From Strigamia acuminata (Eukaryota; Arthropoda; Chilopoda; Geophilomorpha; Linotaeniidae): a stretch of DNA of 64,000 bases. The translations under genes were made by a program, and so were the position numbers. Location of the stretch: NCBI GenBank assembly GCA_949358305.1, contig OX442319.1:10354001-10418000 (forward strand). The letters run 5' to 3'. Shown here piece after piece: positions 11,901 through 23,879 of the stretch (the first letter of the stretch is position 1; every line of letters starts with the position of its first letter). The notes under the pieces were generated by a model, which had not been told where the DNA came from, did not search any database, and was given only the letters and a program-made list of their open reading frames with translations.

Positions 11901-13048
11901 ATGATTTTTTTGCTTAGTGTATTGATCAATTGTTTATTTGTTTATTTAGTTGTGAAATGGTAGTTGTATAAACTTTTTTGTATTTATTGTTTTGCTTATC
12001 TAGTTTGTGGGCAGCGTTGTTTTTTTTCTGATTCTGTCCTGTCTCTCCCCCTGTAGGCTAAGGCTGTTGGGAGGGACAGGATTACTTTTTGTAGTCCAAT
12101 AAACAATATTATTATTATTATTATTATATATTATATTTATTTTTTAAATTTTATTTATTTATTTTTTAAATTTTATTTATTTATTTATTTACTTATTTTT
12201 GTTTATTTATTTTATTTTTTTTAGCTTTTGAAATTGATAGATTCACTAAAAAGGTCGCGGAAAATGAAGCATCAATTGAAGATGTGAGTTTTATATTTTA
12301 AAATAAATAAATAAAAAAAAATTAGCATATTTGAAAATTTATTTATTTTTTATTTTTAGCTGAACCGAAATCTTAAAGATATAACTCAGACATTGCAAAC
12401 TGAGAGGACAGAAGCTACAAGAATGGTAAATTTATATATATAGTAGACCAATAAAAATCGTTTGTTAGTGATAATTATTTGTCCCATTTTAGGGAGATTA
12501 CCAACTAAGCAAAATTAAAATTATTTTATTTTATTTTAAACTTTAATACAAATTTTCCACTTTTTTCTAAAAGGTGAATGAAATTAAAACCAAAATGGCC
12601 CAAGAAGCAGAAAGACAAGTAAAAAAATATTCACAATTTCTCTATAACGTAAAAATATTTAAATATTCTAAAATAAATAGGAAAGACGACGAAAAATGCA
12701 ACAATTCATGCAAGATCCAGCGAAAATGATATCAAAAGACACAACAGTAAATAAATTTAAATTAAAACCTGTTCAATTCAAACTTTATTTTTTTTGTAAA
12801 ATTTAAGGTTGAAGATGAGATTGTGACCTCCAAAGATGAAGTTTTGAAGTAACAATTATTAAATCAACTTCTAACCATTCAAAATATACTGTGACAATGT
12901 TTTCAGAATATTGTTTCAACGAGAATGGCCGACGGAAGTGTGGGATGAGCTTAAAGTTATGATCGCTAAGTTGGCAGGCGACGATGATTTGAGCCACACA
13001 GAAATTTTAAGCCTAAAATCAAGTTCTACGGGAAAAGAAAAGCAGTAG
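8909..13048 (+). CDS. Coiled-coil protein, possibly C10orf67/DUF4709-like (13 coding exons)
   Basis: Coding exons are 8909-8976, 9048-9177, 9237-9328, 9387-9438, 10220-10291, 10361-10675, 10743-10905, 12225-12283, 12360-12425, 12574-12618, 12681-12746, 12808-12848 and 12907-13048. Every junction keeps frame, giving 436 aa. The intron after 10291 is GC-AG; the rest are GT-AG. The protein is K/E/Q-rich with long heptad-like stretches (about 65-310) and a Gln-rich patch (about 185-200). There is no signal peptide or membrane segment. The N-terminal block around TDLSLILDSDKTIAILSSIK recalls the C10orf67 (DUF4709) family, but that is from memory and unverified. Function is unknown. Intron 4 carries a minisatellite and intron 7 a LINE fragment. 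An AATAAA-type signal near 13,108 fits the 3' end. Confidence 0.8.
9540..10075. repeat. 31-bp minisatellite in intron 4 of the coiled-coil gene
   Basis: Roughly 16 copies of a unit of about 31 bp (agagaaattttagcaaaatt then gagccaaattt), with variant copies carrying gaccaaaattctg. The edges are degenerate. Confidence 0.85.
10906..11171. repeat. (ATTT)n-rich low-complexity DNA
   Basis: Repeats of tttatttatttatttttaaa run up to the LINE fragment and resume after it at about 12,125-12,222. This suggests that the LINE landed inside the low-complexity tract. Confidence 0.8.
11172..12125 (+). mobile_element. 5'-truncated non-LTR retrotransposon (LINE) 3' end
   Basis: Opens abruptly inside reverse-transcriptase-like coding sequence. 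The block NRMKINASKSVVVSFTRR and then DLGVLFDSSLLFSTHV are typical of the C-terminal RT region of jockey/CR1-type LINEs. A frameshift near 11,815 separates the main frame from its natural C-terminus, which ends at TAG 11,915-11,917. The 3' UTR ends in an (ATT)n tail at about 12,107-12,125. It lies sense to the host gene within intron 7. The clade is not resolved. Confidence 0.8.
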
Positions 13049-13523
13049 CAATTGCAATGAGTGTAAAATCAATATCCTACTTTTTTTCGCTTTTGACTAA
13101 TGGGTCAAATAAATTAAACAAAAGCGAATGTTTTGAGACGAATTTGGGTGTTATCTACAACATTGTCGTTAAAATTTTTTTAAAAAATTGAGATGGCCGT
13201 GTATTTCAAGGGAAAAGAAGTGCGCTGCAGTGAAGCTTCAAGGGGGAGTTTTGTTCAAATGCGGTTTTCACGTTTAAATTTTATTGTGGTGATGAAATAT
13301 TAAGAAAAACTCATTTTATAAGAAACATTAAAAATATATTTAAAAAACGTTAAAAATATATTTAAAAATCGTTAAAAATATATATGTATATAAAAAACGT
13401 TAAAAAAATATTTAAAATAACGTTAAAAAATATATAAAATTCTTCTAAATGTAGTATATAATTGGTGGTACAGAAATAAAACCGAATGCTGATTTCTAGG
13501 AGTTTTTATTGTTTGGTTGTGGG
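13049..13523. other. Short intergenic region between convergent genes
   Basis: 3' region of the coiled-coil gene with degenerate repeats of a gttaaaaatatatttaaaaa-like unit at about 13,325-13,440. No gene seen. Confidence 0.5.
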
Positions 13524-14829
13524 TCAATTAAAATCATTAAATTCGTACAGATTAGAAACGTCTTCAACGATCGGTTTATTCGGATTGTTAATCAGCAACC
13601 AGTCTGCCAGCCAAATCTAAATAATTATAAATAAATAAAATATTTTTTTTTTAGTTTAGTATTTTTGTAGTCCAATTGATTTGATTCGATTTCTTACAAT
13701 GGGGTCGTTGGGCTTGTTTTTGCACAAATGAGTGAGTCCTTTCAGCAAGGTTGGGTTGACAGTTTGAGCTAAATAATCTTTAGCAGCTTGGCCACTCATC
13801 ACAGGTTCCACGATTGCTGAAAGGTGATAAGAATTGGTATTATTTGTAATTAATTTATGAAGAGTAATTTTTGAAAAATAAAATACAGACATCCTGGGAA
13901 AAAGAAATGTATCTCGCGTTCTGCACTGGGCAATGAATCGCTTCCGTGAAAGCCGTTGCGTGTATCATCGATGCCAAAACGAGCTCGTAGACTAAAAATT
14001 GAAGAAGAAAAAAAATAATTAACATTTTGTATCATTTTAATGCCAATAATTCGATATTTTATGGAGGCTAACACACATTGTCTCGTTGCGGTAGTGTCTA
14101 AAATGTCAACGGCAATTTTTATGTCAAAAAATGCAATTTTTAAGCAGAAAAATGCAATTTTTAAGCAGAAAAATGCAATTTTTAAGCGGAAAAATGCAAT
14201 TTTTAAGCGGAAAAATGCAATTTTTAAGCGGAAAAATGCAATTTTTAAGCGAAAAAATGCAATTTTTAAGCGGAAAAATGCAATTTTTAAGCGGAAAAAT
14301 GCAATATTTAGGCAGAAAATTTCAATTATTAGGCAGAAAAATCAATTTTAGTCACAAATAATGAAGTTTGATGTCTAAAATGAAAATTTAGACAGAAAAC
14401 AAGGCTTAATCAAAGGATCTATCCAAACTATAAACGAATTTGATTTGTATAATATCAATTACGAGTTGGGTGCAGCAGTTCGAGCATAGTTGGTTTTGGT
14501 GGGTCCAACGAGTTTCCTCCACTGAACAATCGCCTGTTGCCGGGCCAACACCATAGCTATCACTGGTCCACTTCGCATGTACGCAATCAAATCGTGGAAA
14601 AACGGTTTTCCGAAATGCTCGCCGTAAAACTCGCTCAACTGTTCCGAAGACAACTGTAATTTTCTTTTCTGCAACAAAAATCAATCAATCATATATTAAA
14701 GTCAAATCAAATGAAAAGAACCTGCACGATTGTGAATCCTTCATCTTCGATGATGTCTGCGATCTGATCGTAAAACTTCATCGTGTCTGGTTTGAGCAGA
14801 GCCAACGTCTTTTCTATCGGGATATTCAT
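13524..14829 (-). CDS. NME5: NME5-like nucleoside diphosphate kinase homologue with Dpy-30 motif, copy A
   Basis: Coding exons on the minus strand are 14722-14829, 14463-14668, 13891-13991, 13698-13816 and 13524-13616. All are GT-AG and in phase, giving 208 aa. Residues 1-140 are an NDK domain: KTLALLKPD near the start, the R/N/H signature around residue 120 (RNGFHGSDS) with the catalytic-type His120, and EREIHFFFP after it. The C-terminal part (about 160-195) with WLADWLL and NNPNKP is a Dpy-30-type motif. NDK followed by Dpy-30 is the architecture of NME5, a ciliary/sperm axoneme protein linked to radial spokes in vertebrates. The gene is about 470 bp from the convergent coiled-coil gene. 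A second intact copy lies at 21,842-23,039. NDP kinase activity is possible from the residues but not established for the family. Confidence 0.92.
14110..14345. repeat. 21-bp minisatellite in intron 2 of NME5 copy A
   Basis: About ten copies of caatttttaagcggaaaaat (plus one base). The paralogous intron of copy B (about 22,430-22,535) has only about five degenerate copies, so the array has changed length since the duplication. Confidence 0.85.
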
Positions 14830-15018
14830 TTTCGACCGATTTGTTTTGTTTTGTTTTCACGTATCGATTTATTTGGTCGCTTAGCAACTAAAAATAATAA
14901 TGACGGTGCAGTCTTGGTTCATGTTTATTTTTCTAATTTTTTTATTTTTTACTGTTTATTTATTTATTTTTATATTTTTATTTCATTTTTATTTTTAAAT
15001 GATGAAACAAAGTTTCAG

Positions 15019-15112
15019 GTTTTAGCGCTACCGGATAAATATTTTGACGCCATATCGGCCAAACTCCCGAAGCAACAGATTGAATTTGATTTTGCATTTG
15101 TTATGTTTTTGG
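15019..15112 (+). pseudogene. Exon-like relic divergent from NME5, copy A
   Basis: A 94-nt block between a tttcag acceptor and a GTGAGT donor is open in one frame (VLALPDKYFDAISAKL...). Its counterpart at 23,220-23,313 keeps the same sites and frame with mostly conservative changes. No upstream exon was found, and the next possible exon (from about 15,210) is ambiguous. I do not recognise the protein. It may be part of a real gene or a fragment. Confidence 0.35.
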
Positions 15113-16061
15113 GTGAGTAAAACATATTTTTATTTCTTATTTTTTTATAAACTGCTTCTATAATTTTAGTTTGTTAAACTGTGTTTGAGAAAATAATATT
15201 TATTTTAGTTTACGCAGTGAAGAGACCATTTTGAGCTGGGACGAGACTGTAGCCGCACATGCGCAGATTCTGCGCACACATGAGGAAGAAGGACGGGAAT
15301 GGCGTGATCGGACGCACACTCACACTTCAGCTCGTTGAAAGAAACGGTTCAAATTCAAATTGTGTGGCTTTTGAATTACAATTCACTGAAAACGAGTTGA
15401 GTATTTAGATATTTATTCCGACATTTAGATATTTATTTGTGGTTACTGGTTTCTTCACTACAACTGCTATATCTTTTCGGTTCCAATATGGCGGAGATAA
15501 AGAACTGAAAAATTACAAAAATCGGCAAATTTGCTCTTTATTTTGGAGTGACTTAGTGGTCACCCCGGGAAATATTTTACTTTCCAACCACACAACCAGA
15601 ATCAGAACACATGGTATTGTAAGACTGCATTTAAATATACAAGTGTAGCATTTACCGTTGCTTGTGTTGTAACAATGACACTTTCTGAGACATGAATTGA
15701 GCTTCCATATTCAATTAATCAAATAATTTTTTTCTCAATTTGTTTTGGCTAAAAGTAGTCTGGACCAAATCCACTCAAGTGGGGGTAAAATGAATACATT
15801 CTCGACTGCTACTTTGATAGTCATGTAAAATGTGGTAGATTTTAATTTTGAAAATAACATCTTAGCTTATTTGTCAAAACGTAAGCAAGCATACATAAAA
15901 ATTAAAGATTACAAAGTAAATAAAAAATCCAAGTTAAATATTTTATTTAGACCTGATCCGGGTCGGTCTGAGGACTACCGGATGTGATGTGGCGTAATGT
16001 TTTGCCTAAATAATGGAAGTTAAGATTTTTTTTTTTTAACAAAGTTTTTCTACTCGCAACT

Positions 16062-16383
16062 TAGGATGTGTTGTGGCATTGGCTGCATATGATCACCCTT
16101 CCAAAATAGTGGTCAAACAGTTGGTTCGTTGGTTGCATTTCAAACACCTGTAAAGTGGAGAAAAAAGAAATCAATGAACTGTTGTTGCTCGTAGGGGTGT
16201 CACGAACAGACATGGTTCCATCTTTAGTCTAAAAAAAATTAAAATTAAAAAATCTATTATGTAAATACAAAAATACCTCTACACGCATGATATAACTGGA
16301 AAGCAATTGGGGCATTGAACGTAGAGGTTATTATTTAGATTTAATACGAATGTCGTAAATTTGGTGGTTGCTGGTATCCTAAA
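16062..16383 (-). pseudogene. Exon-like minus-strand relics
   Basis: Three short open blocks on the minus strand with plausible splice borders lie at about 16,290-16,383, 16,150-16,228 and 16,062-16,147. The first resembles the copy-B block at about 24,799-24,893; both encode a motif like FVLxLNNNLY. Copy A has an in-frame stop at its end. I do not recognise the protein. Confidence 0.25.
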
Positions 16384-16726
16384 TTTGCAAACACGCAAAC
16401 CTATAAAATAAATATAAATACAAAGTTTTTTTTTTAAAAAAAGGACTAAAATTAAAAATTAAAAATTAAAAATTGTAAAAGAATAGCACTAAAAAGCTTA
16501 CGACTGATAAAGTCCTGGTTAATATTATCAATCCAATTATTGAAATAATTAAATTTCGAACCTAAAATAAATAAATAATTTTTTATTGGGTTGTTTTGTC
16601 AGTCAAAATGGTATCACTACACAAGTGAAAAACTCATCCAAAATAGGTCCAACATGGACAGAGTATACGAAAAATAGAATAAATTGTTTACTGTGAAAAA
16701 GGAGGCATAAACCTGTTGAAATCGGT

Positions 16727-17143
16727 GGTTTAAACTTCCCATAGCCATGGTAGGTCAAAAAAATTACAGAAGTGGAAAAATCAATGTAATTCTTTTTTTT
16801 CTGATAATTAATTAATGAGGTTAACTTGTATTCCTCAAAAACTTTTTTTTTTTATTTTATAATGTCTAAATACAAATAGTTTTTCAATTATTATTAAGAT
16901 AATTTAATATTTATAACATAAAACACCCTTAATGGGAGCGCCGTACACTGCTTTGCCACCTGTTTGCACTAGGTGGCGTATTAAAATTAGTCCTAAAACA
17001 TGTGCTTTTACCAGGAAAAATGCGATTGCACCAGGAAAAATGTGATTCTGCACATGCGCAGAAGCATTTTAAAAGAAGGCCGATTTGACCTACCTTAGCT
17101 AGCAATGGTGGAAACTAGGCTTGGCTATGGGAAGGTTAAACAC
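16727..17143. mobile_element. MITE-like element with inverted termini
   Basis: Termini gtttaaacttcccatagcca and tggctatgggaaggttaaac are imperfect inverted repeats. The inner ends tggtaggtc and gacctacc extend the pairing. It is about 415 bp and non-coding. No clear target-site duplication; superfamily unresolved. Confidence 0.5.
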
Positions 17144-20084
17144 GCACAAACATTCATGTGAAGTTAAATAAAAGCTTTTAAAGAGATGAAGAAATCAAGC
17201 ACCATTTTTTGAACAAAAGGCGTTTGTCCGTTTTTTAAGCGTTTTAACAAGATCCCGAAAACCAGAGTGCGTTAGCCCATTAGCTATTTAACTATAAGAA
17301 ATGTCATTAATACAAAATATAAATAAAATTATAATGAAATCATACCCATTCTCTTAAAACGAAGGTCATCGCAAAAAATAACAAACATAACGGGATCCAG
17401 ACAAGATTTTCGGAAAACAGGTTTGAACAAAACGGACAAACTGTCAAAACAAAACTGAAAAACTGTCAAAACTTAGAAAACTTTGACCGGTTTACGCCAA
17501 AAAGTAGTTCTGTTTATTTTGAGTTTGAGTGTAAATAATTTAGCTCTTAATTCAAATAGGTGACAAATCTATAATTAATAGCGGCAGCGACGCCACTACG
17601 GTATTTTGGCAGTAGATGGCGATAAAGAAATTGTGGATGTAGGCTGGAGAAATTATAGCGAAAAGAAAATAATTAGTAGGCCTGCTAAGACTATCTTGAA
17701 TTGTGTACTTCATATTCCCTGAGGTTGGCGTGGTACCTTGCTTTAAAGAAACTGGTCAAGAAGAAAATTAAAAGAAAATTGAGATAGTAATTGAAGGTGC
17801 AGCTTAAAAAAAATAAAAAAAATTAAAATTAGTTACCATATCATGTCTGCAAGTGGCGCCTAGTCCCGAGCGGAGAAGGACTTACGACTTAGTTCTTTCT
17901 ATGTCAAAATTGGATATTTTGCTAAGTTATAACTCAAAATGGAGGATATTACTTACAATTAGGACAAAGAACATGTACACAGTTTTATTCTGTCTATAAT
18001 AAACTGGTGGAACAATCTGGAATGATGTACATACTTCATACCCACTTAATAAGCATCTAAATAAAAAATGTCAAATTATGAGAGAAAAATGAGAAACTTC
18101 CGTTGGTGGTAATTTCCACATCCATTAATATCAAGTAATTAAAAATAAATATATAAGTAAGAAACAATTTTAGAAACTACCACTCCAACAAATATCTGGA
18201 TGTAGAATGTGGAGTCGGCTTGGCAACAGCCTAAGTTTACAAAGCTTATTATTACCTTACAAAGCTTTAAACAACCTTACAGCCTCATCACAGTCGCTAT
18301 TGAGATCTCCAGGAAATCTCTCTTCCAATCACAATTTTGAATTGGTTTTCACCTTGCCGTTTTACTTAGAAGCTTTATTGACTTGTTTAGGCCAGCAATG
18401 CTCTCGTAGATTTTCTAGTACAAATGTGATTTGACTTATTATTGTTGATTGCAACATATGAGCGAATGTCAGTCTCGCCCGAGCACACTTCTCGGCCGAT
18501 GATGTCCAGTGATCTCATTTTCACATTATCCTAATTTTGCGAGCGCTAACTTACGTTTTTTCTGTGGTGAAAAGTTCGATGTATCTTTTGGATAAGGTGC
18601 TATTTTTTGTTGTGCTTGTTGTGCATTTTTTCTGCCAAAAAATTTGCCAAAATGAAGACATTTTTGTTTGTCACATTTTGACAAAAGCTTTGAAATAAGC
18701 ATCTTTGTTGCAAACTCTTAATTCAATTAGGTGGCAAACCTGATATTAATAGCAGTGCGTCCGTTTCCTTCTACAAAAGAGTGGATGGCGATAAAAGAAT
18801 TGTTGATGTAGGCTTGAGAAATAATAGCTAAAAGAAAATAATTAGTAGGCCTACTAAGACTATCTTGAGTTGTGTATTTTCATACCCACATAAGAAGCAC
18901 CTAAATAAATAATGCAAAATTGTGAGACAATGAAAGAAAATGGTGTGATAATCCAGTGGTTAGCTTATGGACAGAAATAAAGCAAAATGTTATTGTTTAA
19001 TGAAATTTTGGTTAGGTGGAACTGAGACAGGCAAGGCGCTTGCTTTAAAGAAATGGTTAAGGAGAAAATTAAAAGAAAATTGAGGTAGTAATTTGAAAAG
19101 TGTAGCTTAAAAAAATAATAAAAAATAAAAGTGAGACTCAATTCTTAAAGAATCTTCTATCTTTCTCTATTAGATAAAATATGAGAATTTGGTCGAAACC
19201 TTTCACATTTAAACCTGAATCACAATTCCAACGTGAAAGTTCCACCTGAAAACGTGGTCAATCTTGCAGAAATTGCCTCGACCCGACGCATTCACCTTTT
19301 ATGTCGTGGAAGAATTACGACATCTAAACTCAAAATTATTTACACAAAATGTCACTGACTGTCGTTCACCAGGAAAATGCGCTTTTTGGTTAGTGTCCAT
19401 CCAGCTGCCCCTTTTGACACAAATGTACTCTGATTGTCACCTAAAATAAGATTTTAATTACATTTAATTTGTAATTAATTTAGTCAGTACAATTTGGACA
19501 AGCACATATACAGAGTTTTTTTGTGTGTCTAGTGTACGAGTACAATAAATTGCTGAATAGTTGGAAATGATTACAGTGATGTGTTAAAAAGGGGATGATA
19601 GTCATTGGTGACCTACAGACTAAATAAGAGGCTTGTACAATACTGGTCCAATGCCGGTATTTTACAAGCCTGTGACGATAAATTTAGTTTGTTTTGCGTT
19701 TTTGTCGTTTTTTGAATTGGTCGTCATGTTTTTTTGGGCCACTGGTTGTTTGTGAATGTGACGAAAGAAAATAATTAGTATTAAGACCCCAAAACTATAC
19801 AATGGCAGCAGAGTTTAAAATTTCAGTCTACTAGTACAAAAAAATTAAAAATAAATAAATCTATTATAAAAACACCTTGTAAAAAAAATACATGCTTGAT
19901 TACGCACCTGGTGCAGTAACTAAATTATCTTTGGTGGGGAATGTCCAGTAGTGTAGCTAACTTCTAACATTTCATATTAATCAGGCTCATGTGGCAGAAA
20001 AGTTTGTCCATGGATCCCAGAAACATCAGGAAAAGGTGCTTGCAACAACTTTCTGGGTGTTGGAATAGCAACATTGACCGCGAT

Positions 20085-20330
20085 TTGTGTGCAAAAAGTG
20101 TGCAAAAACTTGGCAAAATGTATGCAAAAACTTGGCAAAATGTGTGCAAAAACGTGGTAAACCGTGTGCTAACTTTTGGCAAAATGTTTGCAAAACTTTG
20201 GCAAAATGTTTGCAAAACTTTGGCAAAATGTGTGCAAATACGTGATAAAATGTGTGCAAAAACTTGGCAAAATGTGTGCAAAAATGTAATAAAATGCGTC
20301 AAAAAAACTTGGCTGGAATGAAATGGAGTC
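20085..20330. repeat. 21-bp minisatellite
   Basis: About eleven copies of aaaacttggcaaaatgtgtg (plus c), degenerate at the edges. The open frames on both strands are repeat translations. Confidence 0.85.
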
Positions 20331-21841
20331 AGAATGAGTTTCATCACAATCAGGTGCAGGCCCATCTCCATTCGAATCTGCCCTTCATCTTCTTTGGTCA
20401 AATGTGTTAAAGCTATCACAACATGTTTTCGAATCTAATAATAAATTTTATTTTTTAAACAATTGTTAATTATTACATTACGTAGGTGTCGACTAAGTGA
20501 CCTGGTCGACTAAACGGCGTCGACTAAGTGAGAGTCTATTAAATAACCCCTTCTCTACAAGTCGATGTCTCTTTTTTGATATACTGTATCTTGGATTTTG
20601 GCCGGAACTAGATTTCGCTTTGTTTCAAAATTCTAGGTTTGATTCTCATTAGTGCAGGCAACTCAAGACAAACATTTTCGTCCTGCAAATTTCAGTTTAA
20701 ATAAAATAAAATAGCTGCCACATGACTACATGACTTTCCTTGGCCTGCCATGCGCGTGCATCCTCCATGATAAACTATTTGTCCATCTGATGAAATTAAA
20801 ATCCACACGATTAGAGCCACGCCACCGGAACCTCGGGCTGCTCTTTTAAGGTCATTGGAAAGTTATCTTGGAAACCGTTAGAGATAGACAGAAATTTCCA
20901 ATTCTAAACTTGTAGAGCAACATTTATTAAGTCTAAAAATGACTACTCCTCAAATCTTTTGAAAGGAGTAGAGACTTGTGCTTTTCACGGTTTGTTAAGA
21001 AGAAAGTCCTCTATCTTTTGGTGTAAAAACCATTGAAATCCGTGGTAAAAAAAATTGGGATTTGTTCTATACTCTGTCCACATTCAAGAGGATCCCTGGA
21101 ATCTTTGCTCCCATTGGCCGCATCATTTCACTTGTGTAGTGATACATAAAAAAAGACCAAAATACCAGAATTGCATTATACAGATATACGAATATAAATG
21201 GAAGTACTGACATTGCAATCGATTTCTTTTCCTGACAAAGCAAGCAATCAGCTTAATTTAACTTAATTTAATTTTATTTTGCTGTTAATAATGTTTCTCT
21301 AATTTTAGAAGGCTTATTCGGATATATCCGCTTCACAACTATTGTTTCATCTCGTTGGATTTTTTATTTTTATTAATTTTTATTAATAATGAATAACAAC
21401 TAGTAAATTTGTACATAAATAAAAATTGCGTAGACAAATGTTTACAGTTCTTTCGGTATCTTGAATGCACCCTTTAAATATAAATCCTCTTAATCGAAAA
21501 TCTGAAAAATAGATATTCAGTTGTTCCTCGATCAACAGCAAAAGTAATAAGCAAAAGCAGCGACGTCTGCTGATGACCGCAGTACTGATAATTTCTAACA
21601 AGTTTTGGTAACGAGTCAATTTCAAATATCCATTTCTCTCATGGTTTGTAAATATCGAACACATGCACTTTGCTGCGCTTTCGTCGTCACGAAGTACGAA
21701 TTTAGAAATCAAGTGGTAGTTTCTGTCAGTGGTGTATTGGCGGGATCAACTTGCTCTTCGAAAGTTGGTTCGTCCACAAATGTCTCTGCCTCGTGCCTCA
21801 CGCAAAAACGTTGACCGTCATCCTCATCTCGCTGGAGGCGG
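20331..21841. other. Spacer between duplication copies
   Basis: No convincing gene. The block at about 21,040-21,165 resembles the inverted sequence at about 16,596-16,680 (shared tatcactacacaagtgaaa), probably remnants of one dispersed element. On the minus strand 21,716-21,838 is an acidic open block ending in TGA, directly abutting the copy-B breakpoint; it may be the tail of an unrelated gene or transposon. Confidence 0.35.
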
Positions 21842-23039
21842 TCAATTAAAATCATTAAATTCGTACAGATTAGAAACGTCTTCAACGATCGGTTTATTCG
21901 GATTGTTAATAAGCAACCAGTCTGCCAGCCAAATCTAAATAATTATAAATGAATAAAAATTTTTTTTTTTTAGTTTAGTATTTTTGTAGTCCAATTGATT
22001 TGATTCGATTTCTTACAATGGGGTCGTTGGGCTTGTTTTTGCATAAATGAGTCAGTCCTTTCAGCAAGGTTGGGTTGACAGTTTGAGCTAGATAATCTTT
22101 AGCAGCTTGACCACTCATCACAGGTTCCACGATTGCTGAAAGGTGATAAGAATAGGTATTATTTGTAATTAATTCATGAAGAGTAGTTTTTGAAAATTAA
22201 AACACAGACATCCTGGGAAAAAGAAATGTATTTCGCGTTCCGCACTGGGCAATGAATCGCTTCCGTGAAAGCCGTTGCGTGTATCATCGATGCCAAAACG
22301 AGCTCGTAGACTGAAAATTGAAGAAAAAATAATAATTAACATTTTGTATCAATTTAATGCTAATAATTTGATATTTTATGGGGGCTAACACACATCTGTC
22401 TCGCTGCGGTAGTGTCTAAAATGTCATTGGCAATTTTTAGGCCAAAAAAGCAATTTTTAAGCGGAAAACTGCAGTTTTAAAGCAGGAAAAATTCAATTTT
22501 TAAGCAGAAAAATTCAATTTTTAGGCAGAAAAGTGAATTTTAGTCACAAATAATGAAGTTGGAAGTCTAAAATGAAACTTTTAGACAGAAAACAAGGCTT
22601 AATCAAAGGATCTACCCAAACTATAAACGAATTTGATTTGTATAATATCAATTACGAGTTGGGTGCAGCAGTTCGAGCATAGTTGGATTTGGTGGGTCCG
22701 ATGAGGTTCCGCCACTGAACAATCGCCTGTTTCCGGGCCAACACCATAGCTATCACTGGTCCACTTCGCATGTACGCAATCAAATCGTGGAAACGCGGTT
22801 TTCCGAAATGCTCGCCGTAAAACTCGCTCAACTGTTCCGAAGACAACTGCAATTTTCTTTTCTGCAACAAAAAACCAATCCATCAAGTCGAATCAAATAT
22901 TAAAGTCAAATCAAATGAAAAGAACCTGCACGATTGTGAATCCTTCATCTTCGATGATGTCTGCGATCTGATCGTAAAACTGCACCGTGTCTGGTTTGAG
23001 CAGAGCCAACGTCTTTTCTATCAGGATACCGGTATTCAT
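21842..23039 (-). CDS. NME5: NME5-like nucleoside diphosphate kinase homologue with Dpy-30 motif, copy B
   Basis: Coding exons are 22926-23039, 22656-22861, 22210-22310, 22017-22135 and 21842-21934, giving 210 aa. Exons 2-5 match copy A base for base in length and splice phase. Exon 1 is six bases longer (an ACCGGT-type insertion after the second codon). The NDK residues, including the HGSDS histidine, and the WLADWLL Dpy-30 motif are kept. Substitutions relative to copy A are few and mostly conservative (for example F/R in KPxFHDL, Q/K in ARxQAI), and no exon carries a stop or frameshift. Both copies may therefore be functional. The stop codon coincides with the left breakpoint of the duplication, so copy B has its own 3' UTR. 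Confidence 0.9.
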
Positions 23040-23219
23040 TTTCAACCGATTTGTTTTGTTTTCACGTGTCGGTTTATTTGGTCGCTTAGCAACTAAAAAT
23101 GGTGCAATCCTGGTTCTCGTTTATTTTTTTAATTTTTCTTTTTTTACTATACATTTATTTATTTTTATAGTTTTATTTTATTTTCATTTTATTTTTTAAA
23201 TGATTGAACAAAGTTTCAG

Positions 23220-23313
23220 GTTTTAGCAATTCCGGACAAATATTTTGACGCCATATCGGCCAAACTCTCGAAGCGACAAATTCAATTTGATTTCGCATTT
23301 GTTATGTTTTTGG
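23220..23313 (+). pseudogene. Exon-like relic divergent from NME5, copy B
   Basis: Counterpart of 15,019-15,112: same 94-nt length, same acceptor and GTGAGT donor, same open frame (VLAIPDKYFDAISAKL...). Function unknown. Confidence 0.35.
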
Positions 23314-23879
23314 GTGAGTAAAACATATTTTTATTTCTAATTTTAGTAGAAACTGCTTCTATATTTTTAGTTTGTTAAATTGTGTTTGAAAAAATAATAT
23401 TTTTTTTAGTTTACGCAGTGAAGAGACCGATTTGAGCTGGGACGAGACTGTAGCCGCACATGCGCAGATTCTGCGCACACTTGAGGAAGAAGGACAGGAA
23501 TGGCGTGATCGGACGCGCACTCACAGGTCAGCTCGTTGAAAGAAACTGTTAAAATTTAAATTGTGTGCCTTTTAAATCACGATTCACAGAAAACGAGTTG
23601 AGTATTTAAATATTTATTCCGACATTTAGATATTTATTTGTGGTAAATGGTGTCTTCACTAAAACTGCTGTATCTTTTCGGTTCCAATATGGCGGAGATA
23701 AAAAACTGACAAAATTGCAATAATTGGCAAAATTGCTCTTTATTTTGGAGTGTGACTTAGTGGTCACCCCGGGAAATATTTTTGGTTTCCAACCACAACC
23801 ACAATCAGATCATATGGTATTGTAAGACTGCATTCAAATGTTTGAGTGTAGCATTTACCATTGCTTGTGTTGTCACAAT

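Larger units (their letters stand above)
13524..19986. repeat. Segmental duplication, copy A
   Basis: This block (NME5 gene plus about 5 kb of sequence to its right) recurs in the same orientation from 21,842. Matching landmarks include all five NME5 exons, 15,019-15,112 versus 23,220-23,313, 15,400-15,960 versus 23,600-24,640, 18,060-18,435 versus 35,400-35,784, and 18,700-19,986 versus 48,650-49,568. The left edge is at the NME5 stop codon. Small repeats inside the block are also reiterated (for example 17,600 and 18,780). Confidence 0.8.
14830..20080. other. Intergenic part of duplication copy A
   Basis: Mostly decayed, AT-rich repeats shared with copy B, plus the relics and MITE listed separately. 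A plus-strand open block at about 19,205-19,360 (NVKVPPENVVNLAEIA) is kept in the copy-B counterpart at about 49,137-49,290, but I do not recognise it and it has no clear gene context. Confidence 0.4.

Noticed and set aside
15210-15340. Second exon of the relic divergent from NME5
   Set aside because: The frame open for 40 codons differs between copies mainly by amino-acid changes, and the phase-correct join hits a stop after nine codons; not supported as coding.
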